Part shown: positions 46,950 through 59,202 of the stretch, one piece after another
How positions within the stretch are numbered: position 1 is the stretch's first letter
How the letters are laid out: every line of letters begins with the position of its first letter
Source of the DNA: Elephas maximus indicus
Lineage: Eukaryota; Chordata; Mammalia; Proboscidea; Elephantidae
Assembly (NCBI RefSeq): GCF_024166365.1
Contig: NC_064820.1
Location: 83,342,001-83,406,000, forward strand
Reading direction: 5' to 3'
DNA length: 64,000 nucleotides
Program-made: the position numbers and the translations under genes
Notes under the pieces: generated by a model
Database searches by the model: none
What the model was told of the DNA's origin: nothing
Seen by the model: only the letters and a program-made list of their open reading frames with translations

Positions 46950-47170
46950 CAGTGGTTCCGATTAGGGTCGGTGTTGCCTCCCAGGTGACATCTGGAAACG
47001 TATAGAGAAGTTTTTGGTTGTCATCACTTTGAAATGGGAGATATTACTGGCCTCAAGTGAGCAGAGCCCAAGGATGCTGCTTACTAGCTTGCAACACACA
47101 GAATAGCCCCCACAACAAACAACTGTCCAGCCCAAAATGTTAGTAGTATAAAAGTTGAAAAATCCTGTTC
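46950..47170 (+). repeat. MER20 hAT relic
   Basis: Shows ggcagtggttccgattaggg, ggtgacatctggaaacgtat, gtttttggttgtcatcactt, agcccccacaacaaacaact and cagcccaaaatgttagtagt in the usual MER20 order. Confidence 0.85.
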
Positions 47171-49040
47171 TGGAGGCTTCCCACAGAAAGCCATTTTTTA
47201 ATTTGTATCTTTTTGTAGGTGTAATTTAAAATAGATTTCTAAAATTTTTTTTTTACAAGTAAAAGGTCATTAAATATGAGGAGGCTATCTTCTATAGACA
47301 TTGATAGATTTACTAAATTAACATTTCAGTTGTTTTCTTTCAGTTGTTTTTTTTAAGGTCCACACTAGTCGCTATGTCCATGATGACAGGATAACAGGAA
47401 CTCGTAACCAGCTACCAGGGTGCGCAGACTCAGAAGCATTGCCCTGATCCTGCCTCTCCTGGGGGTCCTAGGGGTTTTCTCTGGATCACTCACTAAAGTT
47501 AGCTCTTACATTCAGTAATTTCTATTTGGCGAATAGCAAAATGGGACTCCCCATAAGCTCACTGCTGTTTACTTTCTTTACTTCCACCTGAGGGGGTGGA
47601 TTTTGCTTCAGAAAATTGCAGATGTGGCTACGTACCCTTTATTTCTCTCAAATTTTCCCCCTCCAGAGCTGGGCTGGCCACTTAGTCCATGTTCACGTGG
47701 TCTTGGCCACTCTAAATGGGGAGGAATCTCAAGGAATGTATGAAGTGGATCTAAGTCATTTCCAGGGGGTCCAATTATGACCCCAGCTTGACTCTTTTCT
47801 ACAAGATGCTCCTCCATTGTCATGGTGGTGGAGGAAACAGGGTCTCCAGTCCCGGTTTCAGGTGCCCTGGGTTCCCCCCCAGAGCAACAAGGGCTCTACT
47901 CTTCAGAGGCATCTGAACGAGTCTCTCTTTTCAGGGCACAGAGCACCCAGTGAGCACCCTTAAGCGGTTGCTCACTGTCAGGTTTGTTTGCTAATTCTCC
48001 AGCCCTGGCCAGTCATACGTTTCTTTCTCAGTGCCCACTCCAACTCCTCCCACATCCAATCAATCTGCTTCCTGAGCACTGATTTCCAGAGGGATAATTT
48101 TTACATTTCCTGTCCTGAGGCATTAGCAGCCCTAGATAGCAGATCCGCTTGTTTGGTCTTACTTTTAAATGATCCACTCTTTAAGATTTTTGAAGCCCAC
48201 TTAAACATTCTATAACTTTTTTTTCCCTTCTACAAACATTATCATCCCGAAAACTTCAGGAACCAAGTCTTTCTTCATTTATCTTTCTGCTTCTGTCTCT
48301 CAGCCAAGAAGGACTGAAGAAACAAACTTCCAAGGTAGACCTCGATCCTCTAAGCCAGGGGCAACATGCTTATGCCCTGTACACACCATGGGGTCAATAG
48401 GTGTTTTGGTTTGTTTAAATGGAAGTAGGACGTGAGTTTCAAGAGTTGCCTTTTAGTCTCTCTGTTTTACATAATTTTAAACAGTGTTTTTCAAGTTTAC
48501 AATTAATTGTGACATTTGGCAAAATGTAAGTCTTAAAGTGAGCCTCTTTTGGCTTTTCAGGATCGATAAGAGAGTTTTAATGGGTGGAAAAGGGTGGAAA
48601 GTAAAGAACTTATAAGATCTCATACATAAAAATCAGGAAGACAATTTCCTTCTTCATGAACTCCCTGATGTCCTAAAGGGGAAGTGCCAAATGCCCTCTG
48701 TTCAATTAACTCTTGAGAACAAATCACCCTCAGAGGATAGGCATCTGGCTTGTCTACGTGGACAGCTGGGCAGCCTCTCCCAGGGCTGGCGAAGCAACCA
48801 GTGTTCACCCTCACAGCAACTGGAGGCTTTTTTATCCTTTTTGTGCAGAGGCAGAAAGAACCACTTCTTGTTCACAAGATAAAATACCATCAGCCAGGTT
48901 CCCTTCCAACAGCTCAAGAAACCCAAAACATGATAAATGGGGAGGATTATCCCATTTGTTACTTCTGAATTTCTCACACAAACCCATAAAACACCAGAGA
49001 ACACAAGAATCAACTAGAACAAGAGTCCCTTCTTGACCAG
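47171..49040. other. LHFPL2 upstream intron, no gene or clear repeat seen
   Basis: Overlapping open frames on both strands at 48620-49036 are incidental. Nothing else was recognised. Confidence 0.45.
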
Positions 49041-49340
49041 AAGCTTCTGGGAAAGCTCCTGCGGAAGACTGTATTATTGTCTAAAACACTCTCTGTCCCT
49101 CCTTGGAGGAGAGTTACATTGACACTGGCATCAAGTCTGGCCACGTAACTTGCTCCCAACCAATCCAATGCAGCAGAAGCGACACGTGCCGCTTCTGGGC
49201 AGAAATTTAGGAGCTTGTGCTTTGATCTCCATCCCTCTTTCCCCACTGCCACAAGATCAGAAAAATCCCAGAGACCTCTCTCCAACAGCCTGAGTCTCTG
49301 ACATGAAGCAGAAGTGCAGCTGATCTGAAGCGGACAAAGG
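49041..49340. repeat. Possible old diverged interspersed repeat
   Basis: The pattern tggccacgtaacttgctccc, aaccaatccaatgcagcaga resembles a known mammalian interspersed element of LTR/LINE type, but I cannot name it with confidence. Confidence 0.3.
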
Positions 49341-49379
49341 GTTATTGACCATCCCATAACTTTTTCAGAAAAGTCTATT

Positions 49380-49826
49380 TTGTTACATTTTTGTTACAAT
49401 TTTTACAACACCTCACCGTGATTGGTTTCCTCTCTTCTCCTGGCAGGAGGCCAAGGCGCTGGTGCACTAACTCCAAATTTACCTGCTATACGACCTTCCT
49501 GGGGTGGCAGTAGCAAGCCCTCGCCATTTTTTCAGGGCTGTGTGCAGTATTTTTAGAGCCCTGCACAAAAACTCATTCACGAAAATTGTGCGGACTGCAC
49601 ATGCATCGCAGGACTGAAGATCCTCCCCTCAGTGTTCATGAATATGTATGTCACTCCCTATATAAGGAGCAAATCTGCCTTAGTTCAGGGAGCTCTGGCA
49701 GCTTTAGGTCGTGAGACCCTGCTTGCCTCCCAGTTTGTAAACTGTGAATAAACCTTTCTTTTCTTGCAACCCTGCGTCTAGCCGACCTCAATTCACTAGT
49801 CTGCTGGACAAGGACCTATTAGTTGT
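49380..49826 (+). mobile_element. Solo LTR of an endogenous retrovirus-like element (boundaries approximate)
   Basis: LTR organisation is visible: a U3-like part, TATATAA at 49659-49665, AATAAA at 49747-49752 about 85 bases on, a T-rich stretch, then a U5-like end (gtctagccgacctcaattca). No internal retroviral genes are adjacent, so it is a solo LTR. I could not fix the TG...CA ends or a target duplication. The family is not assigned. Confidence 0.62.
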
Positions 49827-50150
49827 CGGCTTCAGACCATAGAAGATGTAGTGTGGGCAAAAACCAAACCTCTGTTATTGCCAAAGCTGAGATTTTAGGG
49901 TCATGGCACTCTTCTGAGGGACAGAGCTCTTGACTGGGCCTGAGTGTCTATGACACTTGGTGTCAGATTAAATTCAGTTTCATCATCCCCTATCATATAC
50001 ATGACAAAGAATTTATTTGACATTAAACCAAAATAAAAGTCATTGAGAGAGACATATTAAAGCTTGGTAATTATCTTAGAAGCATTCACTATACAATTCA
50101 AGCAGGTAAGCTGCTACAACAAAAATTTAGCTCTTTTATTATATTTATTA

Positions 50151-50874
50151 AGCAAAAAGGACTTGAAGCACTTACTGATGAAGGTCAATGACTACAGCTA
50201 CAGTATGGGTTACACCTCAATGTAAAAAAAAAAAAAAAAAAAATCCTCACAAGTGGATCAGTGAGCAATGTCATGATAAACAGAGAAAATATTCAAATTG
50301 TCAAGGATTTACTTGGATCCACAATCAACACCCATGGAAGAAGGAGTCAAGAAATCAAATGATGTATCGCTTTGGGCAAATCTTATGCAAAAGACCTCTT
50401 TAAAATGTTAAAAAGCAAAGATGTCACTTTGAGGACTAAGGTGAACCTGACCTAAGCCATGGAATTGTCAATCACCTTATATGCATGCAAAAGCTGGACA
50501 ACAAATAAGGGAGACTGAAGAAGAACTGATGCCTTTGAATTATGATGTTGGTGAAGAATACTGAACATACTGTGGACTGCCAGAAGAATGAACAGATCTA
50601 TCTTGGAAAAAGTATAGCCAGAATGCTCTTTATGTACTTCAGACATATTTTCAGGAGTGACCAGTCCCTGGAAAAGGACATAATGCTTGGTAAAGTAGAG
50701 GGTCAGCAAAAAAGAGAAAGATTCTTAATAAGATGGACACGGTGGCTGCAACAATGGGCTCTAACATAGCAATGATTGCGAGGATGGTGCAGGACCGGAC
50801 AATGATTCATTCTGTTGTACACAGGGTCACTATGAGTTGGAACTGACTCGAGGACATCTAACAACAACAACAAT
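50151..50874 (+). mobile_element. RTE-type LINE fragment, 5'-truncated, with probable target-site duplication
   Basis: Begins in the segment acttgaagcacttactgatg, has an A run at about 50224-50242, passes through the C-terminal region (PEC-like block broken by a deletion near 50625), and ends aggacatctaacaacaacaa. Flanked by atatttatt-like sequence on both sides (50141-50149 and about 50876-50884). Multiple frameshifts and stops. Confidence 0.85.
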
Positions 50875-50884
50875 ATATTTATTT

Positions 50885-51509
50885 TAGGGTTAATGAAAGG
50901 AAAACCTAAGATTCTTCTTCTTTCTTGGCTAAGTAAGAAGGAAAAATTCACTTTTGAGTAAATGAGGGCATCAGAAGACTCATTTCCCACATTAGGTGCT
51001 TCCAAGGTCTCTCCTTGAAGTATCGTGACTTTTACTTGGAGTGGCTTCAGCTTTCCTTTTCCTGCTTCTATTTCCCTCCACCTTTTGTTCTCATGAAAGC
51101 TACCCTTGAGGTGGCTCTAACCACCTCGAACAGGTGCCACTTAGGACTGCAACTAGGAGTCCGCATCTAACAACCACAGAAAGAGAGCTCTGACCTTTGT
51201 GTGAAGGGGAAAGCTTGGCCAGCTGGGCAGCTCTGGAGAGGCCTCAAAGACCATTGGTACCAGGTTGTGCACAGCAGAAAGGTGCAGCATTTCCTAGAGT
51301 CTTCTCTTCAACATGCATCAGGCTGGGTGGAGACTGCAGGGCTGAAGTAAGGGTATCAACTAACGGTGGGGCAAGAAGTTATTGAGGAGAGCAGTGGGGA
51401 CACCCAAGGCCAGGGACAAGGGAATGGTAGGCCATGACGCAAAAGAATCCAAGCGGGGACAGTGAAAAGCTGAGTCAAGTGCAGGCACACATTAGAATTA
51501 GTGAGTTAC
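50885..51509. other. LHFPL2 upstream intron, no gene or clear repeat seen
   Basis: No recognised element. Confidence 0.45.
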
Positions 51510-51575
51510 AGACTTATGGATTAAACTGTATCGCCCCAAAATATGTGTTGAAATCCTCATTCCTTTACATGTGGA

Positions 51576-51756
51576 GGAAACCCTAGTGGCGTAGTGGTTA
51601 AAAGTTCAGCTGCAAAACATAAGGTGGGCAGTTCAAATCCACCAGCTGCTCCTTGGAAACACTAAGAGACAGTTCTACTCTGTCCTATAGGGTTGCTATG
51701 TGTCGGAATTGACTTGACAGCAACGACTTTGGTTTGTTTTTTTTTTTTGGTTTTTA
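51576..51756 (+). mobile_element. AfroSINE (short type) with target-site duplication
   Basis: Head aaccctagtggcgtagtggt, box B cagttcaaatccacc, tail gtgtcggaattgacttgaca, then a T-rich end. Flanked by tacatgtgga (51566-51575) and tacctgtgga (51757-51766). Confidence 0.93.
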
Positions 51757-51776
51757 TACCTGTGGACGTAATCTAA

Positions 51777-51949
51777 GAAACCCTGGTGGCGTAGTGGTTA
51801 AGTGCTACAGCTGCTAACCAAAGGGTTGGCAGTTCGAATCTGCCAGGCACTCCTTGGAAACTCTATGGGGCAGTTCTACTCTGTCCTATACAGTCACTAT
51901 GATTCGGAATCGACTCGACGGCACCGGGTTTGGTTTTATTTTTTGGTTT
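51777..51949 (+). mobile_element. AfroSINE (short type), adjacent second insertion
   Basis: Head gaaaccctggtggcgtagtg, box B cagttcgaatctgcc, tail attcggaatcgactcgacgg. Flanked by ggacgtaatctaa (51764-51776) and ggacgtgatctaa (51950-51962). The left duplication overlaps the right duplication of the preceding AfroSINE. Confidence 0.94.
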
Positions 51950-52257
51950 GGACGTGATCTAATGTAATCAGTTGAGGTCATACTAGTGTAGGGTGGATCC
52001 TAAACCTAATGACCTATGACTAATGTAAAGAGTAGCACAGACACAAAGACATGAAAGCACATACCAGGAAGACAGATGTCACGTGAATATCACGAAGAGC
52101 CAATGAACTCCCGGAGCTACTGACAAGAATGGATAGACAATGCCAGGCCTGTGAGTTGGACTTTTAGCCTCCAGACATGTGAGAAAATAAACTTCTGATC
52201 TTTAAAGCCACTCACTTGTGGTATTTGTGTTACAGCAACACGAAGAAATTAAGACAC

Positions 52258-53335
52258 AAGTAGACAAATACGCTGTGACCATACTTCCAAATTTTTTTCA
52301 GGTAATTTCTACCACAAGTATCCTAATATTCCTTCTAGGGAAATGGCCATTTCAGAGATGAAGGAGAAGAACACGTAGCATCAGGGTGAAAATTGGTGGT
52401 CCTAAGAGGAAGACTGTATCAGCTCATGAGAATGCCTGTCACCTTAAAAATGAAGTTATTTTAATTGAGGTATTGCCTCCTTTTGAATTGAGGTTCCCCC
52501 TCCCTTTTTTAACAGCAATATAGCATCTTATAAACTCAATACTTGGTAATAGACAAAAAATGTTAATCTAGAAATATACACAGATGGTTAAAAAAATGGC
52601 AAAAAAGTTTTTCTCTCCTTGCACCTCCACAGGCCCTGAAAACCTGACCCTTAAATGGTGCTGACAGAAGAAAAGGGGAGGGGTAATGGTCAAGTCTGGC
52701 CTTATTGCCAAGGTTCCAAGAAGTCGTTAAGGGGGTGACAGGAAGTGAACAGAAGTACAGCAGAAACCTCTTCCCACAGTAGCCAAAGGGGCAGTCTAAC
52801 TGCAAGGGGGTTCCTTGTCTGCCAACCCAGGAAATTCCCGGAGGCCCTAGGGCAGGCGCACCCCCCTTCACCTAGGATCAAGGTAAAACAAATACCCCAA
52901 GCGCATCACAAAGCTACTAGCCTTAACTCAGTTTGCTTGCAAAGTTATCAGCAGAGTGATGCATTTCTAATTACCCAAAGAAGGATATTAGCAGTGAACT
53001 AACTGGGTCTACTCATGTAAAACAACCCATATCCTTAAGAAACCAAGAGCCTAATCTGGGATTTACCCAGGGACCAAGACAATGCTAGTCATTGCTCACT
53101 TAAAAAACAAAAAACAGTAACAACAAACAAAAAAACCAACCTTCTATAGTCTTACTGAAGTCACTTCTCTTTCTAGCCAACATTACTAAGCAGTAGTGGA
53201 ATTTTAAAAAGTCTTTTGAATGATTTAAAGTAAAGTGCCAAAGTCTAACATAGGCTATGCTCATATTTCTAAGAGCATCACTGAACTGGTCAAACTCGCT
53301 TGTGTTTTATTACTTCGCTCACATCAATGACTTTA
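52258..53335. other. LHFPL2 upstream intron, no gene or clear repeat seen
   Basis: Open frames on both strands at 52563-53002 are incidental. An A-rich stretch lies near 53103-53137. Confidence 0.45.
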
Positions 53336-54460
53336 TTATTTTTTTATTGTGGTAACATAAAATTTGCCATTTTAATCATTTTTTAAGTGTACAATTGAGT
53401 GGCATGAAATCCATTCATAGTGTTGTACAACCATTGCCACTATTTATTTCCAAAACTTCTTCAGCACCCCAAACAGAAACTCTGTACCCGTTCAACAATA
53501 GCTTCCCATTCCCACTCCTCCCAGCCCTGGTAAACTCTAATCTACTTTCTGTCTCTATGCATTTCCTTATTGCAGGTATTTCATGTAAGTGGAATCACAT
53601 AATATGTGCCCTTTAGTAAGTCTGGTTCATTTCGCTTAGCATGTTTTCAAAGTTCACCCATGTCATAGCATGTATCAGAACTTCATTCCTTTTTATGGTT
53701 GAATAACATTCCATTGTATGTATAAACTACATTTTGTTTATCTATTTATCTACTGATGGACATTTGGGTTATTTCTACCTTTTGGCTGTTGTGAACAATG
53801 ATGCAATGAATATTGGTGTACAAGTATCTATTTGCACTCCTGCTTTCCATTTTTCTGGGTATGTACCTGTCTTAATTTATCTAGTGCTGCTGTAATAGAA
53901 ATACTACAAGCAGATGGCTTTAACAAAGAGAATTTTATTTTCTCACAGTTTAGGAAGGTAGAGGTCCGAATTCAGGGCACCAGCTGCAGGAGAAGGCTTT
54001 CTCTCTTTCGGCTCTGGGGGAGGGTTCTTGTTATCAATCTTCCCCCATCAAGGAGCTTCTCAGCTGGTCCAAAGAAAACGAGCTCTGCTACCGGTGCTGC
54101 TTTCTTGGTGGTATGAGGTCCTCCTGTCTCTCTGCTTGATTCTTTTATAACTCAAAAGAGATTACTCAACACACAACCTAATCTTGTAGATTGGGTCCTG
54201 TCTCATTAACATAACTGCCTCTAATCCTGCCTCATTAACAGCACAGAGGTAGTATTTACAACGCATAAGAAATAACATCAGATGACAAAACGGTAGACAA
54301 TCACACAATACTGGGAATCATGGCCTAGCCAAGTTTACACACATTTTTGAAGGACATGACTCAATCCATAACAGTACCTAAGGAGTGGAATTGCTGGATT
54401 ACATGGTAATTCTCTGCTTGAGTTTTGCATAATGCTGTTTTTCTACAACCAAAGTACAGT
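53336..54460 (-). repeat. L1 LINE 3' region (antisense), split by an LTR
   Basis: Antisense L1 3' UTR and ORF2 end: ttttattgtggtaacataaa, cagtgttgtacaaccattgc-like block, atttcatgtaagtggaatca, taacattccattgtatgtat, then after the LTR aggagtggaattgctggatt. The two halves join colinearly across the LTR. Confidence 0.85.
53868..54373 (-). mobile_element. Complete MaLR-like solo LTR with GTACC target-site duplication
   Basis: A 506-bp element with TG...CA ends (plus strand tgtcttaattt ... atccataaca), flanked by gtacc at 53863-53867 and 54374-54378. In minus-strand orientation it has a TATA-like ttataaaag and an AATAAA near the 3' end. It is colinear with the LTR at 62426-63102. No internal retroviral sequence is present. 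The shared family may be restricted to afrotherians, but that is inference. Confidence 0.9.
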
Positions 54461-54848
54461 CTGCAGCACTAAGGTCTCAACCTCCCTGTCTTGATGTCCT
54501 GATCTTGGCAAATTTTATGTTAACACACACACGTACAAAGCCAGGATTGATATGAGTGAAATAACAAAAAGCAGGTGAGTCTGAACAGTTCAGTGTTGCT
54601 CTAAGAAATATGAACATAGCCTACATTAGACATTGGCCCACTTTGTCTTGGTGTTTGTCTTGGTGCCCACAGTATGCACTTCCTGAAGGCCACGACACTG
54701 GGGTGCTCTGAGAGGGATTTGAATATGGCATAAGCCTTTATGTACTGAACACACAGGCAATAAAGAACAGAAAGTGCAAGGTACATGTTGTGCAAACATG
54801 GCTTTTTATAACTTTTTTAAGCATCGAAAATCTCTCCTTCCTGCTGCT
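54461..54848. other. LHFPL2 upstream intron, no gene or clear repeat seen
   Basis: Nothing recognised. Confidence 0.45.
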
Positions 54849-54859
54849 TTGTTTCTCAC

Positions 54860-55067
54860 ATATTATTGCTGTTGGGTGCCATCGAGTCGATTCTGACTCA
54901 TAGCAACCCCATGTGACAGAGGAGAACTGGTCCATAGGGTTTTCTTGGCTATAATCTTTATGGAAGCATATTGCCAGGTCTTTCTCCCACAGAGTTGTTG
55001 ACTGGATTCGAATAGCCCACCTTTCTGTTAGCAGCTGCAAGCTTAGCCGTTGAGCCACCAGGGCTCC
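54860..55067 (-). mobile_element. AfroSINE (long-body variant), minus strand, with target-site duplication
   Basis: Tail ttgggtgccatcgagtcgat, body ttctcccacagagttgttga, head ending agccaccagggctcc. Flanked by tttctcacata (54849-54859) and tttctctcata (55068-55078). Confidence 0.93.
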
Positions 55068-55078
55068 TTTCTCTCATA

Positions 55079-56479
55079 TAAGACTCATGAAATAATGCCT
55101 GTTCAGGACTACACACATACACACACTTGTAATGTTATATATATTTTTAAACATCTGAGAAAACCAGCAAGACTGATTCATATGCTGCATCCACACCCAG
55201 TCCATTAAACACTGCCCCTCTCAACTATTCCATAGCCAGAGATCAAGCTACCCAGCATTTTTCAACTTTTCCTAATGAGAATGCTAAATTTAAAACTGTA
55301 GACAGGTTTTAACTTTCTTCATTTGTTAACTAGAGAATTCCCCGGATATTTGGGATTCAAACTGTGTTTTGAAAACAGATGGGCTTATGTGCACTCCCAA
55401 AGGGATGCACGCTCCTGGAGGAAAGAGAAAGTTCAACACACAGCTGCCAGCAGCTCCAGGTCCTTGCAAATATAGAACGATCCTTACACTCCAGCAACAG
55501 CCTTGGCCTGCTTTACTAAACTGGCCTAATGACTCAGGAATGTACCCACTGGGAGGAGGAGGACCAATGAGCTTTCCTCATGGCAGCTCAGATGAAGTCA
55601 CTGCAGGCTCAAAGTCCAAGATGGTCACAGAAAACCCCCTTTTTTGGAAGCCTGTACCCTCATACTTGCTCATAGGAGCCAGCACCCTCTTCCTGGAAAT
55701 AAGCACTGAGTGTCACAGCTCCTAACAAAAGTTAGATATACTAAACAAAGATAAAGTTCAACTGGATCTCTCAGAAGAAGACAGTATGTTTCAAAACACC
55801 AGGCCATTCAAAAACAAAAGCAATAAGTGGTGGGACGGCTCAGAGCAGAAATGGCTTTAGGTTTATTTCTATAGAAAGAGACACCCCCCTAATGCCCTAT
55901 TCCCCAACTTACCAACCTACTCACTGCTACAGACTCCCAGGGGCCACAGTGGGAGTGGGACCATTCTCCCAGCATGAGCCAGGCTGGAGTGGATGACTCA
56001 CTGAGGACTTGCCTGGCGCTGAGTATGAGAAAGATGCTAGGCAAAAGAGCTTGGGCGAGTCAGTGGAGAAAAATACAGACTCTGTTTTGGTTAGGTAATA
56101 AAAAGGAGCATCCCTGGGGTGCTGATAACATATTTCTCTGAGGTGGTTATAATGAAAAGACTTCCATTACTGTAAATCATTTCCTTCGGCCTGATCACCA
56201 AAGGCCTCAGGAGAAGACATTTGCACATGGCAGACAAGTTCCTTTTTTCTGCACACCAAGTACTGAGGCCTCCCATACGTGGAGTGGCTCAAAATCCTGG
56301 GTTCCAGCATAAGATATGGGCTGGAAAATTCCACTGGAGAAGCTCTGTCAGGCTTATGGAAGAACACACAGGACAAGGGTGAACTCAACAGCTTCCCTGT
56401 CAGGGTTAATACAATGCCACTGCTCTGCCCTCCCAAAGCAATGAGCTCATCCAGAAAGGCAGCATCAGGGAGTGATGAA
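55079..56479. other. LHFPL2 upstream intron, no gene or clear repeat seen
   Basis: The 118-aa frame at 55369-55725 and the 89-aa minus frame at 56167-56436 have no family resemblance. Confidence 0.45.
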
Positions 56480-56675
56480 CCTGGAGCCAGGCTGTCTGCA
56501 TTTGAACCCTGGATCTACTACTGCATAGATGGTGACCTTGGGCATGGTCATGTATCCGTGCCTCAGTTCCTGTGTCTATAACATGGACTCATAATAATGT
56601 GAGGATCAAATTAGTTAAAATAAGTAATAAGCTTAGAACAGTGCTTGACACATGGTAAGCACTCCATGAACATAG
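56480..56675 (+). repeat. MIR SINE
   Basis: Blocks tctgcatttgaaccctggat, tgaccttgggcatggtcatg, cctcagttcctgtgtctata and agaacagtgcttgacacatg in MIR order. Confidence 0.88.
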
Positions 56676-56849
56676 ACTACCTTTTCTGGAATAGGATCAG
56701 TCTCCCCATCCCGACTTGGCATAAACATGGCCACCTCTGTGGTCGTGTCTCAAGCACACCTTTTGCCATTTAGATCTTCCTGTTCTAGGCCTACTTGGCA
56801 TGTAGGTAGTCAGCCTCACCTTTAAATACCAATTTTTACTGTGTAAAAG

Positions 56850-57070
56850 GAGTTGTATGGGTGAAGGGACATAGCATGGAGCTAGACTTGCTTCAATGCT
56901 ATGAACCTGGGTCTACCATTGACCAGCTGTATCTCTGAGCAATTAATTTCCCCTTCCTGGGGATCCATTTCCTTATCTCTAAAGTGGAGATAATGGAAAG
57001 TATATGCCTCCCAGCATGTTACCTGGATTACAAAAGTCATGCATGTCAAGCATAGGAACCATTATCATTA
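56850..57070 (+). repeat. MIR SINE
   Basis: Blocks gctatgaacctgggtctacc, cagctgtatctctgagcaat, tccatttccttatctctaaa and gtggagataatggaaagt. Confidence 0.85.
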
Positions 57071-57126
57071 CTATTATTATGGTCGGCACTTATTTTTTCT
57101 GTTGTCACAGAGCTGCTTGTCTCCAC

Positions 57127-57342
57127 TAAAAAGAAATGAACAGTTGCCATCAAGTTGATTCCAACTCACGGTGACCCCACGTGTGTCAAGAGTAGAACCA
57201 TGCTCCATAGGGTTTTCAAGGGCTAAGTTTTCGAAAGTAGATCACCAGGTCTTTTTTCTGAGGTGCGTCTGGGTGCACTCGAACCTCCAACCTATTGGTT
57301 AGCAGCTAAGCGTGTTAACTGTTTGTACCACACAGAGACTTC
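57127..57342 (-). mobile_element. AfroSINE (long-body variant), minus strand, with target-site duplication
   Basis: Tail cagttgccatcaagttgatt, body tccatagggttttcaagggc, box B region gcactcgaacctccaaccta. Flanked by cttgtctccac at 57116-57126 and 57343-57353. Confidence 0.92.
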
Positions 57343-57353
57343 CTTGTCTCCAC

Positions 57354-59199
57354 ACAGCCACACAAATTATTATCAGTAACTCTGAAGACATAAGTTAGCC
57401 CAATGGCAAAGTATTAGGAGGGAAAAACCACTAGACAGGAAGCCATGGAAACATGGGTTCTGGCACAGGCTCTTCACTATCTAGTGTGCGACTAACTACA
57501 GCTCCCTTGATAACTCTGGCTCAGTGTCTCAAGTACAAGGTAAAGGGCCAGATCAGCAGACCACCACTATCATTTTCAGCTCCAAAACTCAGTCATTCCA
57601 AACATTTGACTACCTCTTACCACCTTCTCCAGAAGTCTTCCAGACTAGTGACTCCTCTAGATAGCAGGTGGCTCTCCAGACCTGTTCCTCCAGAGAGGGA
57701 GGCCTCTGAAAGGGAAGGGGAGGGACCCTATAGAGTAAGAGAATGCTGAGTACAGTGCCTTGAAGGTGGCAGAAGAGAAGGTCACATTTTCTTACAGTAG
57801 GCAACAGGTTGGGGCCTATCCTTAGGCCCTGCACAGGGACATGTCCGAAGGCCATTGCCAAGGGGAGTGGGCTAGGCTGGCTCTCTCTTCCAATCATCCG
57901 TCTTTTTTTTTTTTGAGTTGGGGTGAGGGACCCCAACTCAAACCTTTCATTTCCAGTTCCAGAGTCTCTTCCTGTTCTTGAGAATACAGTAAAGCAGTCC
58001 CCACTCCTATTGTTGAGCTAATCCCTAAAACTGAAGCCCCCTCTTGTCCTTAGCTTCTGAGATGGACCCTACAATTAAAGGACCCTAATTCAGTTCTGAA
58101 AAATCCATAGCCATAAAAAGATCCCTTCTCTCTCACACATACTTCCTGTTTAGACAAGCAAAATGCTTGGAGTCATGAAGAATTTGATTGCCATATATCA
58201 GAGGACATGGTCCAATAAAAGTTTAATCACCTTCTAAACTATTTATATATTGGTTTCTTATGTACTTCAAGAAAGGTGGCAACTGACCAACAATGGCATG
58301 TGAATACGAATTCTCCAGTCTGGGAGGCTGGCAACATGGGAGAGTCCTTTTTAAGCGCTTTACTTTCAGGCAGGAGTCAAAAGTCATGTCCCTTTTATCT
58401 CAAAACATAAACCGTATGAAACTGTCCTATAAAATTAATGTTTGATGTTTATTTTCTTTTCCTTGGTGAATTATTAAAGTCAAGCAGTATAATTCTCTCA
58501 TCATTTATAAATGGCCCCAGAAGACTGATGTACGTTCATCCCAGGTGCACTTACTTTTGACACGGATTCTTGTTAATGATCTAATAAAATGTCTTGTCTT
58601 GTTACGATAGAACAAAAAAATCCAACACTCCAATCCAATAGTCTGCTGATGACACTGCTGAGCTAACATTAATTTAAAGTGATGTTTAATTTTACTTGGC
58701 ATCATCAGTGAGATCATGGGTGGATTAAAAAAATAATTAAAAAAAAAATTTGGACCCCCAATGCTGTCAAAGGCAATATTTTACAAGGCTCAGTAAAATC
58801 GATCCAATTACAGTGATAATCACAGATAGCAAAGGCCCGGGGTGAGAGGTTCTGTAAGAAAAATTATTTGGCAGTTGGCCCCAGCCATCCTAAACTGGCA
58901 GGCTGGCTACAGGCCCGGGCTGTAAGAATAAAGCTATGTCAACAAGAACAATACTCACAAACACTTGCAGCTTCACTCCTCCTAACTTCTCGACCTTATT
59001 CCAAACTACCCTTTAGTGGGGGTGGCCATTCATGAAAGCAAGGCTAAACCATATTTGGCCTTTGTGACACCAGCAGGAATAAAAATGCCTTGTAAGGCTG
59101 GATAAGCATGGGTTGGTAATAACCTAATAAATGAGCTGTATACACACCTAGGAATCCCCTTGAGAAACCAAGGGCCCAGATTCCTTAATAACCAATACC
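57354..59199. other. LHFPL2 upstream intron, no gene or clear repeat seen
   Basis: Contains a T run at about 57904-57914 and an A-rich stretch at about 58727-58749. The open frames at 57453-57936 overlap on both strands and are not supported. Confidence 0.45.
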
Positions 59200-59202
59200 A
59201 AA

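Larger units (their letters stand above)
51510..52257 (+). mobile_element. MaLR-type (MLT1-like) LTR interrupted by two AfroSINEs
   Basis: LTR pieces: 51510-51566 (cttatggattaaactgtatc, aaaatatgtgttgaaatcct) and 51963-52257 (gttgaggtcatactagtgta, gggtggatcctaaacctaat, gacttttagcctccagacat, gtgagaaaataaacttctga, gtggtatttgtgttacagca), ending taagaca. It contains AATAAA near the 3' end, typical of this class. Confidence 0.8.
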
